A stretch of DNA of 64,000 nt, from positions 18,293,274 through 18,357,273 of the forward strand of contig CM052361.1 in the NCBI GenBank assembly GCA_028551475.1, read 5' to 3'. The DNA comes from Casuarina equisetifolia (Eukaryota > Streptophyta > Magnoliopsida > Fagales > Casuarinaceae). The notes beneath the pieces were generated by a model. The model was given only the letters and a program-made list of their open reading frames with translations, searched no databases and was not told the DNA's origin. The first letter of the stretch is position 1; each line of letters starts with the position of its first letter. Position numbers and translations under genes: made by a program. Shown here piece by piece: positions 26,531 to 38,275 of this stretch.

Positions 26531-27757
26531 AAGTTGCTGCTTCCCTTGGCTGTTCGCATCGCCAAACTGATGTGTGAAAATTTCAAGGTTTTCGAATGTC
26601 GGAAAAATGGACGTCTGTGGATAAAGAAAACAAGTGCACTGTCGAATAAGCTCAAATAAATGCATGCTCGGATGTTTCGAGTCGAACAATCAGTGAAGTT
26701 CCAGATGTTTATATCATCTAACTTGTGTACAAAGCTTTGCATAATTCCTCCTTTATTGTTTTCGAGGTGGCAAGTTGTTGATAGAATTTCTTGACACCCT
26801 TTGGAATAATTTATTGAGAGGTTGGCCATTTCGAACTCCGTTTCTAAGTTTCTATCTATATGCTAGCGAGACAAAGAAAAGCCGTGTGTGAATGAGATAT
26901 CCAGCAAAAGAGGAGTTCTTGGACATCTGATGCTCTCAGACGTATTGATATCAACGGTGAGTTATTATTCAGATGGATCATTTCTTAGGACAACTTAGAA
27001 TTATACAGATAGCTAATTACAAATTTCTCTTATTAAAGGGATATAAACAATTACATATTCGATTTATGTATAACAATATCATGAAAAGTGAAGGCAAATT
27101 TTTGGCCAGTACTAAACGTCATCAAATAGATTTGAAGTTCTCAAAATGTGGAATATATCCAGTCATCTAACTCTTCAAGATCGCAATAAACTCGTTCTGA
27201 ACTTTAGACAATTGGTTATCGATATTGCCAAACTCGTAAATTGAAAAAACTAAAGAAGAAGAAATGGGATCAATGTTAGAAGCTAAGAAACTGAAATGTG
27301 TTGAAAAAAGGTCTCACATCAGGTTGAGAGAAAGAAAATGATGAGTATACAAGTACAAGGGTGAGTTTCTTCCTTTTAGTTAGTTTTTAAGAAAGGAGGA
27401 GATCTAATAACACCATCAATTGGCACCAGAATCTGAGGGAGATTGGGCGAAAAAATAGGTCAAGGCGTAGTGTATGGACTGATGTGTTACAAACAATCCA
27501 GTATTGAACTGAGAAGAAGAAACCCGAGGAGCTAACTTGTAGGAAAGGAAAAGCCCAATGAGCCAACTTGACTGCCGAAAACAAGTAACCAAAGAGCTGT
27601 GTTGCCGAACATAATAAGAAAACAAACGCCTCCTGCTAAGCCGTTTGAATGAATAAATATATTTTCTTTGTTTGGGAGCTGGTGAACCTTTAAAACTCTC
27701 TCTCTTGCATTTCCAAGCTTGGAAGTAATTTGGAAGTCACTTCTCCAAACTATTGCC
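26531..27757. other. Uricase 3' end and glycosyltransferase upstream region
   Basis: The first few hundred bases should be the uricase 3' untranslated region, with a candidate AATAAA at 26655-26660. The rest is AT-rich. A TATA-like stretch (aataaatatatttt) near 27652-27665 lies about 95 bases before the next start codon. No other gene was recognised. Confidence 0.5.
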
Positions 27758-29236
27758 ATGGAGTCTGATGAAAGCCAGCAAGCCTCTAACCAATCGCAAC
27801 CAAATCGACCAAAGAAACCATTTTTGCTCTACTTATCATCCATTCTAGTTCTCTTTCTAGCAATCTTATTCGGTTTCACCAAAACAAACTACTACAAAAC
27901 CCAACACCTGAAGTACACTTTCTCATCACACCCTGCTTTCCTTCAGTCCCTTTTAGGCTTTCTTCATCCAATGCAAAAATCCAAACAAACCCATACACAA
28001 AATGTCGTTTCCCATTCCCCAAACTGTGTGCTTTGGATGGCTCCGTTTCTTTCAGGTGGTGGGTACAGTTCAGAAGGTTGGTCATATATCTTGGCCCTTC
28101 ATGAACACATGAAAAATCCAGTATTCAAATTGGCTATTCAGAATCATGGTGATCAAGAATCCCTGGAATTCTGGGAGGGTTTACCGCAACAGGTCAAGAA
28201 CTTGGCCTTTGAGCTTTATAATACTCAGTGTAGGATGAAAGAAACCATTGTGGTTTGCCACAGTGAGCCTGGTGCCTGGAATCCACCGTTGTTTGAAACC
28301 ATCCCATGCCCACCAGGTGCTAACCGAAATTTCAAGTCAGTAATCGGTCGGACCATGTTTGAGACCGATAGGGTGAATGCAGACCATGTGAAGCGCTGTA
28401 ATCGAATGGATTATGTTTGGGTTCCAACTGAGTTTCATGTATCTACATTTGTTGAAAGTGGGGTTGATCCTTCTAAGGTGGTGAAAATCATTCAGCCCGT
28501 TGATGTGAAGTTTTTTGATCCCAACAAGTATAAGCCACTGGACCTTTCCTCCATCGGGACATTGGTCTTAGGTTCAACAAGTCCGAATTCAAATGCGAAA
28601 CTAGAGTTTATATTTTTGAGCATCTTCAAGTGGGAGTACAGGAAAGGTTGGGACATATTGTTGAAATCATACTTGAAGGAGTTCTCTGGGGTTGATGGGG
28701 TTGCTTTGTATTTGCTAACAAATCCTTACCATTCTGATAGAGATTTCGGAAACAAGATAGTGGAGTTTGTGGAGGACTCTAATATAGAAAAGCCAGAGGG
28801 TGGTTGGGCTCCAGTTTATGTGATTGATATGCACATTCCTCAAGTTGATTTGCCACGATTGTACAAAGCGGCTGATGCATTTGTTCTTCCTTCAAGAGGT
28901 GAAGGATGGGGCAGACCTCTTGTGGAAGCCATGGCAATGTCATTGCCAGTAATTGCCACGAACTGGTCCGGGCCAACAGAGTATTTGACCGAAGAAAATA
29001 GCTATCCCTTGGCGGTGGATAGAATGAGTGAGGTTGTGGAAGGGCCATTCAGAGGGCATCTTTGGGCTGAACCTTACGTTGATAGGCTTCGAATTCTTAT
29101 GAGGCAAGTGATGGATAATGCTGAGGCAGCGAAGATCAAAGGCAGGCAGGCAAGGGAGGACATGATAAGAAGGTTCTCCCCTGAGATTGTTGCGAAGATA
29201 GTTGCTGATCATATAGAAAATATACTTCAGAAATGA
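27758..29236 (+). CDS. GT4-type glycosyltransferase, membrane-anchored (At3g10630-like)
   Basis: A single uninterrupted exon encodes 492 residues. The open frame runs 13 codons further upstream, but without an ATG; the start chosen has a good context (gccATGG). A hydrophobic segment at about residues 22-40 follows a short cytosolic tail with basic residues just before the membrane, as in type II Golgi or ER proteins. The catalytic part ends in a Glycos_transf_1 domain with the retaining-enzyme E-x7-E signature, Glu382 and Glu390, in SRGEGWGRPLVEAM, then LPVIATNWSGPTEYL. The domain should use a nucleotide-sugar donor; donor and acceptor cannot be told from sequence. Plant relatives are annotated only as a UDP-glycosyltransferase superfamily protein. 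The gene converges on the broken Nudix gene, as the Arabidopsis relatives neighbour each other (from memory). Confidence 0.9.
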   Translation: MESDESQQASNQSQPNRPKKPFLLYLSSILVLFLAILFGFTKTNYYKTQHLKYTFSSHPAFLQSLLGFLHPMQKSKQTHTQNVVSHSPNCVLWMAPFLSGGGYSSEGWSYILALHEHMKNPVFKLAIQNHGDQESLEFWEGLPQQVKNLAFELYNTQCRMKETIVVCHSEPGAWNPPLFETIPCPPGANRNFKSVIGRTMFETDRVNADHVKRCNRMDYVWVPTEFHVSTFVESGVDPSKVVKIIQPVDVKFFDPNKYKPLDLSSIGTLVLGSTSPNSNAKLEFIFLSIFKWEYRKGWDILLKSYLKEFSGVDGVALYLLTNPYHSDRDFGNKIVEFVEDSNIEKPEGGWAPVYVIDMHIPQVDLPRLYKAADAFVLPSRGEGWGRPLVEAMAMSLPVIATNWSGPTEYLTEENSYPLAVDRMSEVVEGPFRGHLWAEPYVDRLRILMRQVMDNAEAAKIKGRQAREDMIRRFSPEIVAKIVADHIENILQK

Positions 29237-30240
29237 GTTAACAGAGCTACAGCGCATTAAGTGAGATATGACGTGCCTCTTAATCCTCTCTTGAAATTGG
29301 CATATTTTCGTATCGAGATGGCCCGTTTAGGCAGCTGAAGGAGTTGGGTGAGTAAGATAACGAGCCATTAAAGAGAAAGTAGTGCATATTTCTAGTGGTG
29401 TACCATTTTTCTGAACAGATTTGTTACAAACCATTTTAAGTTGTGAGTTTTGAGTTGCTATTTCATGCATGAAAGGTGTCATTTAAAACTTGAGCTCTCT
29501 GATACTGTATTGAAATACTCATTTTCTTCTTAAAATTATTTTTAAAAAATGTATAGATAAGATTTAAAAGTGGACCCTCAAATAAAATTTATGACTTAAA
29601 AAGACAACTTTTACTGCTCTTAACACTGTTTGAAATGTGGTAAGGTTTGATACACAGCATTGCCACAATATAAGTTGTATGAAACCTTTGCTCAGTCCCA
29701 AGTGATCCATCCCCCTGAAAGTCTAGTAAAACTTATAGGAGTAAGTGCCAAATTTGATTTTCCCTAGGACTAGCCAACAAGTTGGCCAGTGCTTGGGCAT
29801 ATTAACCAGAGCTAAAATAGACAATCAGGATCGAACATGAAATCATAGAAAAGAACCACAGGAATGTGCTTCTGGATACTTGCATTCAAAATGATTGTTT
29901 AAACCAATCCCAAAAGTCTTGATACTCAACTACACAGAATCCACGTCAAAACCTGTCAGGGATGAAAAGAAACACGGTCTCCATATTACCACTAAAAAAC
30001 CCTGTTTGAGTTCGTTATTTTATAATTTTCTCTAAAGAACATCTTCTGTCGTTACAAGATGTTCCACATTTTGGATTGAAGAGAAGTGGTAAACTTTCAT
30101 TCTTACAACTATTTGGACACGCGAGCTGATATCCCGTAAGTATAACTCAGATAATCACTGGTCATACTTTATTTGCCGTGGTAGCTTATCAGGTTAATAT
30201 AAGGTCTGTTGGAAGCAATCAGATGGTCGTGTACTTCAGT
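29237..30240. other. Region between glycosyltransferase and Nudix 3' ends
   Basis: This 1-kb stretch holds the 3' untranslated region of the glycosyltransferase and, from the other side, that of the Nudix remnant. It is AT-rich. No other coding or repeat feature was recognised. Confidence 0.55.
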
Positions 30241-32446
30241 CTAAGATTCCTGAAGATATGGAGCAAAAACTGTCATGACTTGCTGATAAACAGGCTTCTT
30301 AAAATCCTCTACCTGCATAGAACGGCAAAATGATCATTTCAGTAAATCAACGTGACAAAGTACCAACAGCCCAAGGGTTTTAGGAACTGCAAAGAAGGGT
30401 GAATTCTACTTACCCGCTCAATAATCTGCTCTGGAGATATCCATGACCATTCGCCAAATTCAGGTTTCTCTGTAGCATCACCCAGAAGATTGATTTCCTC
30501 ATCCTTCCCAGTGAATTTAAGAAGAAACCTGAAAGTTTATAAGTCATAAAGTTAAACCAATCTAGCATTTCTTGGCATACCCAGAAGCATAAGGTTTATT
30601 TCTTGTCGCCAGCCCCCTCCCTCGAACACTACTGGGAAGAGAGGTGGAAACGTTAATGTAAGGAGGGAGAGGACATGAAGCAGCCAAGCTTTCTTTTGTT
30701 TTGGACGTTCAATGAATTTATGGATGGAGAAGGGGGTTGGTGTATGTTAGAAAGGAGATGACAGGCCAAGAAACCGTGAAAGTTCATAATAGATAAAAAA
30801 CAAGATTTAATAAATTGTAAGACATTGTTAAGGCAATGTTAAAATGTGAATGAATTGTTACGGATAACGGAAAGTGCAGAAACTTCATTAAAGTCTGGGG
30901 TCCTTTCATTTCGAATTTCTTCAATTTGAGAAGACTAGATCACAGAGGGCTTTGAGTGGAGCATAATATCCACCTAAATTCCCACAAATCTTCTCCCCGT
31001 ATCACATCTCATTTCTATTGTTCCCCACAACCAAGCTCTCCCCCTAGTTGACACCCTCAATAGAAAGGAATAACTATTGCTTTCTTCACCCCATTCCCTT
31101 CATGACTCTCCACCCAAAATGTAGAAGGAAGACAAAACCTAGTCCATAACAAGCTGAAATTTTAAGCCCTAGCCTAAGTTATGTTAGGTTAAGCATACCC
31201 AATGCTTAAAAAATACCAGGTCTCAGGTTGATGAACTACCACTCAATTTTAAGTTATTTTCCTAATCTCAACTGAATCTGACCTCATCCTAACCCAATTG
31301 CTACCATAGATGGTGCACATTGTAACTAACAATCTATGAAAAATTCATTTCCTTGCCACTTATGTGCTTGACCCTTCCAATTTGATCCTTATTGATGTTT
31401 AAGCTTTCCCCTAACTTCAGGAAGGAAGTCATAAGTCAACTAGTAAGGTGCCTACATGAGAATCCTAACCCAAGCATGAACTTTGTTTCTAAAATGGAAC
31501 ATTAAGATTAAAATACAAGACATAGGTGGTTTCGTAGCTGTAAAGAATTAGCATTAGAAACACTAGGTTGAAATACATTTAACCTTAAAAAGTTCAACTT
31601 CTTGTGCAAACAAGTTAGTTGGCAACACTTTAGTCCTTACATCTACCAAATTAGAGGATTCCATGACAAGAACTACTGATGTCGCAAACAAAGAAACCAT
31701 GCAGCATGCCTTGTCAATTAGTAATAAAATTTTCGGTTGTCTTATTGACAAAAAAAGAATAATTTCTCTTTAATTAACCTATATTGAAGAAAAGCTCATC
31801 TGCAAGAAGAATCAACATCATATCTTCTTTGTTGGTTGAAGGTTTGTTTCCCAGGTTGATCATTCAACTCCTCAATCAAGGGCCACTTCTATTTTCTCTT
31901 TATAAATTGCTACAATTTAAATTACTATGTGATGAAAATAGGAACTTGTTAAATTTCAATGAAATTCAAACATGAGTTAAATTGGTCAAAACTTACTTCA
32001 ATGAAATTACTAATACAGGGGGAGAAATTGACCTTTTATAAAGAAGGATCCAAACAAGAATAGGTATGTTGATGGACCCTGATGGCACAACACTTCTAAC
32101 CTTAATTAAGGTATACATAGACACACACAACATGGATAACATACTAGACATAGGCACATCTATGATTTTACAGCCACAGGTCCTTATATTCTTTCAACAT
32201 CTAATCAACTAATATCTTGCTCAAGTTATGTCCTTATGTTGGGCTGGCTAGTTTAATTGATCTATTACTAGGGTTCAAGTTTGCCGACTAATTCATCATC
32301 TACATCCTAAGATACCCTTCAAGTAAGGCATACCAATTAAAAGAGAAAGGAAAAAAAGGGGGGGGAGGAAGGGGATACATACTCTTAAAAAATGAAGAAA
32401 CGTCAAAACATGCTACATCATTAATGTGTGGTACATTGTTATATTG

Positions 32447-32552
32447 GGTGTGATACCTTAGAATCATAGTCGATCATTAGTTTATCTATCCTCTTCTTGG
32501 TTTCTTAGGTGTGACACCCTAGAATCATAGTTGATCATTAGTTCATCTATCG
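32447..32552. repeat. 61-bp tandem repeat in Nudix intron 3
   Basis: Two copies in tandem start with ggtgtga at 32447 and 32508 and share 'agaatcatag...gatcattag...atctatc', with a few transitions between them. They lie in the intron between pseudogene exons 3 and 4. Confidence 0.6.
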
Positions 32553-33207
32553 TTTTTTTTTCCCTCTTTATAAGGAGTCCTTAACCAATTACTAAACTAG
32601 TCCATTAGATGAACTTCAATTTGCAAGTAAAAATAACTAAAGTCAACATGTTTCAACCAAAAGCCACTATTTTCTTTCCCATGCTCTACTATGTGGAATG
32701 ACTCCAATAGTGTCCTAAAAAGGGCACATAAGTTCAACATTTGCTATCATTATGTTCCAACATATTCAATGTCCAAGCTGGCATGTATATATCTATAAAA
32801 GAAAAGCCATCAAGACTTCTACAACCATAGTATATACATTTATTAAAAAACTCATCTTCCACCTTACCTTTCCCTTAAACAAAATGCATTTGAAAGTGTA
32901 AAAAGCATCCCAAGAATATGTAACTTATGGAAGAAAAAGTTTAAAATTCATACCTTAACAAGAATTTCCATTGAATTAAATCTTGTCTCCTCTCTTAACT
33001 CCCTAGTGACTACAATTCTAGGATCTTCACCCTCATCAATATCGTCCTATTAAATTAGAACAAATAAAATAACAATCACATATCTCATAGAATTTGACTT
33101 CCTACATATGTAGGTTACAGAAGGCAAACATAATCTTGTGTACAAAAGAAAAATTGAAACATTAATGTTATACCTAAGACATCTACCAAGTCTCGGGTAT
33201 ATTTAGC

Positions 33208-33416
33208 TATTAAGAAATGGTGTTTGAACTAAAAAATCTAAAATAACTTTCATAAAGAGAGGAAGAGTTCATGTACATGAATATCAATCAACAAATGAGC
33301 CTTAGAATGACTCTTAAACAAGTGTGAGACAATAAAGAATAATCTATCATTTGGGCCTAAATGGGCCTCTATCTATATGGGTTGCTATGTGCATGAGAGA
33401 ACATCATCTTTCAACA
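33208..33416 (-). repeat. 3' LTR of the copia element
   Basis: It is 209 bp and begins TGTTGAAAGATGATG in the sense of the element. Its terminal CA has become TA (CTTAATA), another C-to-T change. It ends directly at the GCTAA copy of the target site, next to the rest of Nudix exon 2. Confidence 0.9.
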
Positions 33417-33428
33417 TCCCTCTTTAAG
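33417..33428 (-). other. Polypurine tract
   Basis: AAAGAGGGA lies immediately before the 3' LTR in the sense of the element, where plus-strand priming would begin. Confidence 0.7.
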
Positions 33429-33693
33429 TTAGTGGGTGATGTAGATCATAGACACCAAGCTTACCTTGAACAAAGTGATGTTGTTGTATGTCAAAAGTTT
33501 TTGTCAATAAATTAGCGGGCTACACTGAAGTGAAGATGTATGTTGTCCAAATCACCTTTGCAACAATCTTTTTTCAAATAAAATGGTAATCAATCTATAT
33601 ATGCTTGGCTTTCTCATGCAAAACTATATTAGCAACAATATTCATTATAGCTTCATTATCACAATATAGATTTACAAGACACAATAAAGGTAC

Positions 33694-33933
33694 CTATAGA
33701 TCTCTAAAAGGTCCCAAAAGCCATATGAGTTCACATGTGGTAGATGTCATGGCACGATACTCTAATTCAATAGAAGACTGAGAAACTGTGGATTGTTTCT
33801 TGCTTTTCCAAGAAATTAATGAGTCTCCAAGCATGATACAGAAAATAATGGTAGATCGTCTTCCCTTGGGGTAAGAGCCATATGTGGCATCACAATATGC
33901 TCGCAACTTAAGTTTATTGTCCAATTTCATCAA
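33694..33933 (-). pseudogene. copia RNase H remnant
   Basis: An open piece of about 79 codons has the motifs RAYCDATYGSYPKGRRST, LISWKSKKQSTVSQSS, ELEYRAM and CELIWL of the copia RNase H domain. It sits just upstream of the 3' LTR in the sense of the element, as expected. Confidence 0.88.
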
Positions 33934-34049
33934 TAATCCTTGACTTGGAGATCATTTTATGTATCTAATGACTCGAAAGGTAACATCAAAATGAGATTCC
34001 TTGGGCCAATGCATAAACTAACTCAACAATCTAACAACAAAGCATATAT

Positions 34050-34975
34050 CAAGTCTAGTTACAGTAAGGTAAATCAACCTACTAACCAATCATTGGTACT
34101 CGATGATGTCCTTAAGAGAATAGTCGCGTCCTTTATCTAAGAATTCATTATATTCAGGGCTAGTCTATTTCATAATTTGCTCCATAGAAGTGTCAGCGGG
34201 CTTGCAAGAAGATGAATCATACTCTGAAATCAATTCAAGGGCATACTTGCGTTAATTCATAACAATTTTAGTTGGAGATCGTGCCAATTCTACTCCTAAG
34301 AAATATTTCACTAAGCCTAGATCTTTCATATGAAATGTAAAACATAGATATCTCTTTAGGTTCTAAATTTCTAATTCATCACCCCAAGTTATGATCATGT
34401 TATTAACATATATGAACACAATAAGAAAATCCTTACATGTTGGCTTTAGAAAAAGGGAATGATCATACTATGAATGATGAAAACTAGTTTGAAGAAGAGC
34501 ATCTATGAATTTTTTGTACCATTGTCTAAAATCTTATTTAAGTCTATATAATGATTTTTTCAATTTGTATACTTCTCCCTTTGTGTTGAAACCCTTCTAG
34601 CATATGCATATATATGTTAATGTCGAGATCCCTTTGCAAGAAAGTATTATAAACATCCATTTGATGTAAATTGCAACTGTGAATAACAACTAGAGCAATA
34701 AGGATCCAAATTGTGACAAGCTTGCCCATTGGGCCATGAGTATTTTCATAATCAACACCTTGTCACTGATTGTAGCCTTTTGCTACAAGACTTGTTTTAA
34801 AGTGATTAATAGTACCATCAGCCTTGTATTTAACCTTGCACACCCACTTACTACAAATAACTTTCTAACCTACAAGTAAAGAAATTAGTTCCCATGTGTT
34901 ATTTGATTCTAAAGCCTTAATATTCTCAGTCATGGCATCCCTCCATTTAAGGTCTAAGACAGCTTCACTATACGT
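34050..34975 (-). pseudogene. copia reverse transcriptase (RVT_2) remnant
   Basis: The minus strand reads W-R-D-A-M, then NNTWELISL, SKWVCKVKYKADGTI, LVAKGYNQ, HGPMGKLVTI and LHQMDVYNTFLQRDL. These are the ordered motifs of the copia reverse transcriptase, interrupted by several stops. Confidence 0.87.
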
Positions 34976-35199
34976 GGTGGGTTTAACAGTGGCAGAAATA
35001 GAGCATATGAAGTGATTATGTGTACTAGAGAGTTAATGGTGTGATATGGCATGACAAATAGGGTGAGCTATAGAAAAATTTGAAATATAGTTAGCAACAT
35101 AATTCTTAGTCCAAATGAATGGTTTGGTAAGTCTAACTAATCGATGGGAAAGAAGAAGAGGGGGCTCAAGTGATGCTTGAACTTGTCCAATGTAAAGGA

Positions 35200-36100
35200 C
35201 AATAGCAAGTGAGTTAGGGTCTTACAAGGTAATATCAAAATGTGATAGATGCATGGGAGTGAAAGCTAATGGTGAATCAAGTATGAAAGAAGTGCAAAGT
35301 CTATGATCAAAAGGAAATACAAATTCATGAAATGCAGCATTATGACTCACAATGAATTTTTCAATGTGAAGATCAAGTAGGCGGCATCCATTCTAACCAA
35401 AAGGGTATCCTATAAAGATATAAAAAGTTGACCTATGCCCAAACTTACCATTTTAGGCTAGGTTAATTCCATAACATAAATAACTAAAGACACAAAGATG
35501 GTCAAGCTTGGGAGGTTTCCAAATAAGCATTCATAAGGTGTCTGACCTTTAAGAATGGAACTAAAAGTTCAATTAATCAAATAGGTCGCCGTGATGAGGC
35601 ATTCACTCTAGAAAAGAATCGGACAATGGAATTGGAAACGAAGAGTCCTAATGACATTGAACATGTGTTTATGTTTCCTCTCAATCACCCTGTTTTATTA
35701 AGGAGTATAAAGATAAGAACTCTTATGAATGACACAATGAGAATAAATAAGGTTGTGCAAGAGGTGCTAAAAAATCTTAGGCATTATCAATCCATACGCA
35801 CTTGATCAATGTCCTAAACTGGGTTAACATTAGAGAAAAAAATGATTGAAAATTATGAAGTTTCAGTCTTGTGTTTCATGAGGTAGGTCCATGTCACACG
35901 GGTATAGTCACCGACTATGGTAAGACAATAATGTGCACCAATATGAAAGGGGGCTTTATAAGGCCCTTAGATATCAAGGTGTACTAATTCAAATGAATGA
36001 ATGATGGTGATGGTTTTATGAGAGAATGAAGATCGAGCATGCTTGGCAAGTGGACACATGGAACATGTTTGACTATTATACATGAAGGACTTGGAAATAT
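35200..36100 (-). pseudogene. copia integrase remnant
   Basis: A CPLAKHARSSF motif, the link between the gag-pre-integrase and integrase core domains, lies near 36050. An HLDI-stop-GP motif and a VGDYTRVTW motif follow within 150 bases; the last carries the first Asp-containing core strands. Stop codons interrupt the frame. Confidence 0.8.
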
Positions 36101-36866
36101 AAAAAACATGACACATTGCATTGAAAGATGGATGTCCAAGTCATCAATGCAAAAGAATATAGTTAGATAAAATAGCACAAGTATTGTTTATCTCCTTAGG
36201 TATAAAAGAATCTACTATTGAATGAGATGTTATAACAATGCATGCATCAACATCAAAATTAAACACGAAAAAATAAAGATCATGCTTTACTCTACCAATT
36301 TCTATCACTATCCCAATCCATAAATCTTGAAAAAGACAAAATTTGAAAAGTAATGTGATGGAATAATTGTTATCATAAGTGTATTATATGGTAGATAATA
36401 AATTGGCGGTGAATGTAGGAGTATAAAGTACAACATAAAGAAAATATCTATTATGTAAGATGATGAATCATGCATGAGTAATGAGAATATGCTTACTACT
36501 GAGATGTTTGAGAGTTCTAGATTCATAAATGCATAACTAATAAGAAATTAAGCAATTGAAGTCACCCGTAATATGGTCACTAGCCCCTGAGTTTACAAGC
36601 CAATGATTGAAACATTGTTGTTTAGGAAAAATACTTGCTATGTGAGCTATGGTGTGCTAAGAGTTAGCAGTAGTAGCAAAAGAATAAGCAATGTGGTGCT
36701 TTTGCTTGTGGAGAAATGCAAGGTTTTTTGTTCTAATCAACCTTAGTGAGGACTGTGCCATCATTAAAGTCATCATCATCAATAGTGGCATGATGGGCAA
36801 ATTGGCATTTGGGAGCTTTACCTTTGCCTTTCCATGGGAAGCACTAAAAAGGCCATGAAGTTTCAA

Positions 36867-37950
36867 ACATTTGGACTTAGAATGGCTTGAACCTCCACAA
36901 TGATTGCATTTATAGAGCTAATAATAATCATCAATGGAGTGGCTCATTTTTTCCACAATGTTTGCACCCTTTAGAAATTTCTTATAAGAGTTGTTGCTGA
37001 GCCCATGTGGGCTTGAGGAATATAAGCTAGCAGATTATAAGTGCCAGAGGTGGGCTAGGCAGTGACAAAGCCAAAAAGACCAGGCTAGGATGGACCTAGT
37101 TGAGAGAAAGCCTTAGGGTCATTTAGGACCAATTGGTATCTAATTGGGGCCCGCTTAAGCAAGCCCGCATCGAGTACAAACCGCACGATAGGGCCTACTC
37201 CAAGTAATTACAACCCATGCACACGTAAGCTTCGGTGTGAGAAATTGTCAACAATGAAGGCCATGGAGTCTGACTGAATGATGATTCCGAGCAACCAAAC
37301 ACAATTTTAATGGCCTTCCCTATCTCAAATCATCCTTACAGCATTAAATAGTTTCAAAATTAGCCTAGTATTTTGAACTTAAGATCGAGCAATGGAGAAA
37401 ATTTGATCTAACCCATTTAGAAATTGGGTGAGTTAACAGAATCTTCAAAATGTTAAAAAATGGAGATTACTCCAAGTTCGGGGAAGAGGATGGCCACATG
37501 AGATTCATATTGGATCCAAATTCATTTAAGTTAGTAGGACTATTGGTCATAGGTTCCCATTTTGAGCTGCATTGGCCAAATCTACTTGCACGGTGTAAAG
37601 CTCTATAATTCCCACACGCTGGAACTTTTCTTAAAGATGAAGCCATATAGTCGGCATAGGTGAAGATTCGGTAAATATCTTAGGCCAAGGCAATAAGCAA
37701 CCATGATAGAACAACCCCATTGCAACGTTTCTAGAATAGATGCAAAGGAGAATCATGCTCAAGTGGAGTAATAGAAGGGTCAACAATGCCATGCTTGTTC
37801 TTCCCCATCAACACCATTTCCATATTATGGCTTTAGCCAGTGAAATTTTCAAACCCAAGAAGTTTCTTAACATAATAAGAATGCTAGTTTGCTCGTGGAG
37901 ATAATATGCTCAAGAGAATAAACAAAGAACAACCAAGAAGAGCAAGGATA
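36867..37950 (-). pseudogene. copia gag remnant with zinc knuckle
   Basis: The region contains a decayed copia-type gag. It includes an EMVLMGKNKHG stretch (near 37810) typical of the Retrotran_gag_3 domain. A CCHC zinc knuckle C-x2-C-x4-H-x4-C sits at 36908-36867. Several in-frame stops break it. Confidence 0.75.
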
Positions 37951-38052
37951 TAGGAACAAATACCAAGTGTTTAAGAGAATGTCCCAATGTTAAGGTTGAA
38001 AAATCAGAGGAGAGGTGCGAAAATGTGAAGGAGCACAGGAAGAAACATTCAT

Positions 38053-38065
38053 GCTTGTGATACCA
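38053..38065 (-). other. Primer-binding site (tRNA-iMet type)
   Basis: The 13 bases directly after the 5' LTR read TGGTATCACAAGC in the sense of the element. The first eight match the usual plant tRNA-iMet primer site exactly. Confidence 0.8.
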
Positions 38066-38275
38066 TGTTAAGAAATAATGTTTGAGCTGAAAAATCTAAA
38101 ACAACTTCCATAAAGAGAGTAAGAGTTTTCATGTACATGAATATCAATCAACAAGGGAGCCCTAGAGTGGCTTTTATACAAGCATGAGAAATAAAGAATA
38201 ATCTATCATTTGAGCCTAAATGGGCCTCTATCTATATGGACTGCTATGTGCATGAGATAACATTATCTTTCAACA
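38066..38275 (-). repeat. 5' LTR of the copia element
   Basis: In the sense of the element it begins TGTTGAAAGATAATG and ends CTTAACA. It includes a TTTATTTC stretch and TATAAAAG, which could serve as its promoter. It is 210 bp and aligns over its whole length with the 3' LTR. Confidence 0.92.

Larger units (their letters stand above)
33208..38275 (-). mobile_element. Ty1-copia LTR retrotransposon, decayed
   Basis: A complete but dead element of 5,068 bp is oriented on the minus strand. It has LTRs of about 210 bp at both ends, beginning TGTTGAAAG and ending TTAACA (TTAATA in the 3' copy). A primer-binding site matching tRNA-iMet follows the 5' LTR, and a purine-rich tract precedes the 3' LTR. 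Internal remnants occur in the order gag, zinc knuckle, integrase, reverse transcriptase and RNase H, which is the copia order. Every domain is broken by stops. The target-site duplication is GCTAG at the 5' end (38280-38276) and GCTAA at the 3' end (33207-33203), in the sense of the element. It lies in the coding sequence of the Nudix gene, in the same orientation. The LTRs differ at roughly 20-25 positions by eye, so the insertion is not recent. Confidence 0.93.

Noticed and set aside
27719-27757. Longer N-terminus for the glycosyltransferase
   Set aside because: The frame is open upstream, but the first codon there is TTG. The first ATG, at 27758, has a strong context.
34544-34729. Separate small minus-strand gene inside the copia element
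   Set aside because: It is an open stretch of the element's own reverse transcriptase (LHQMDVYNTFL motif), not an independent gene.
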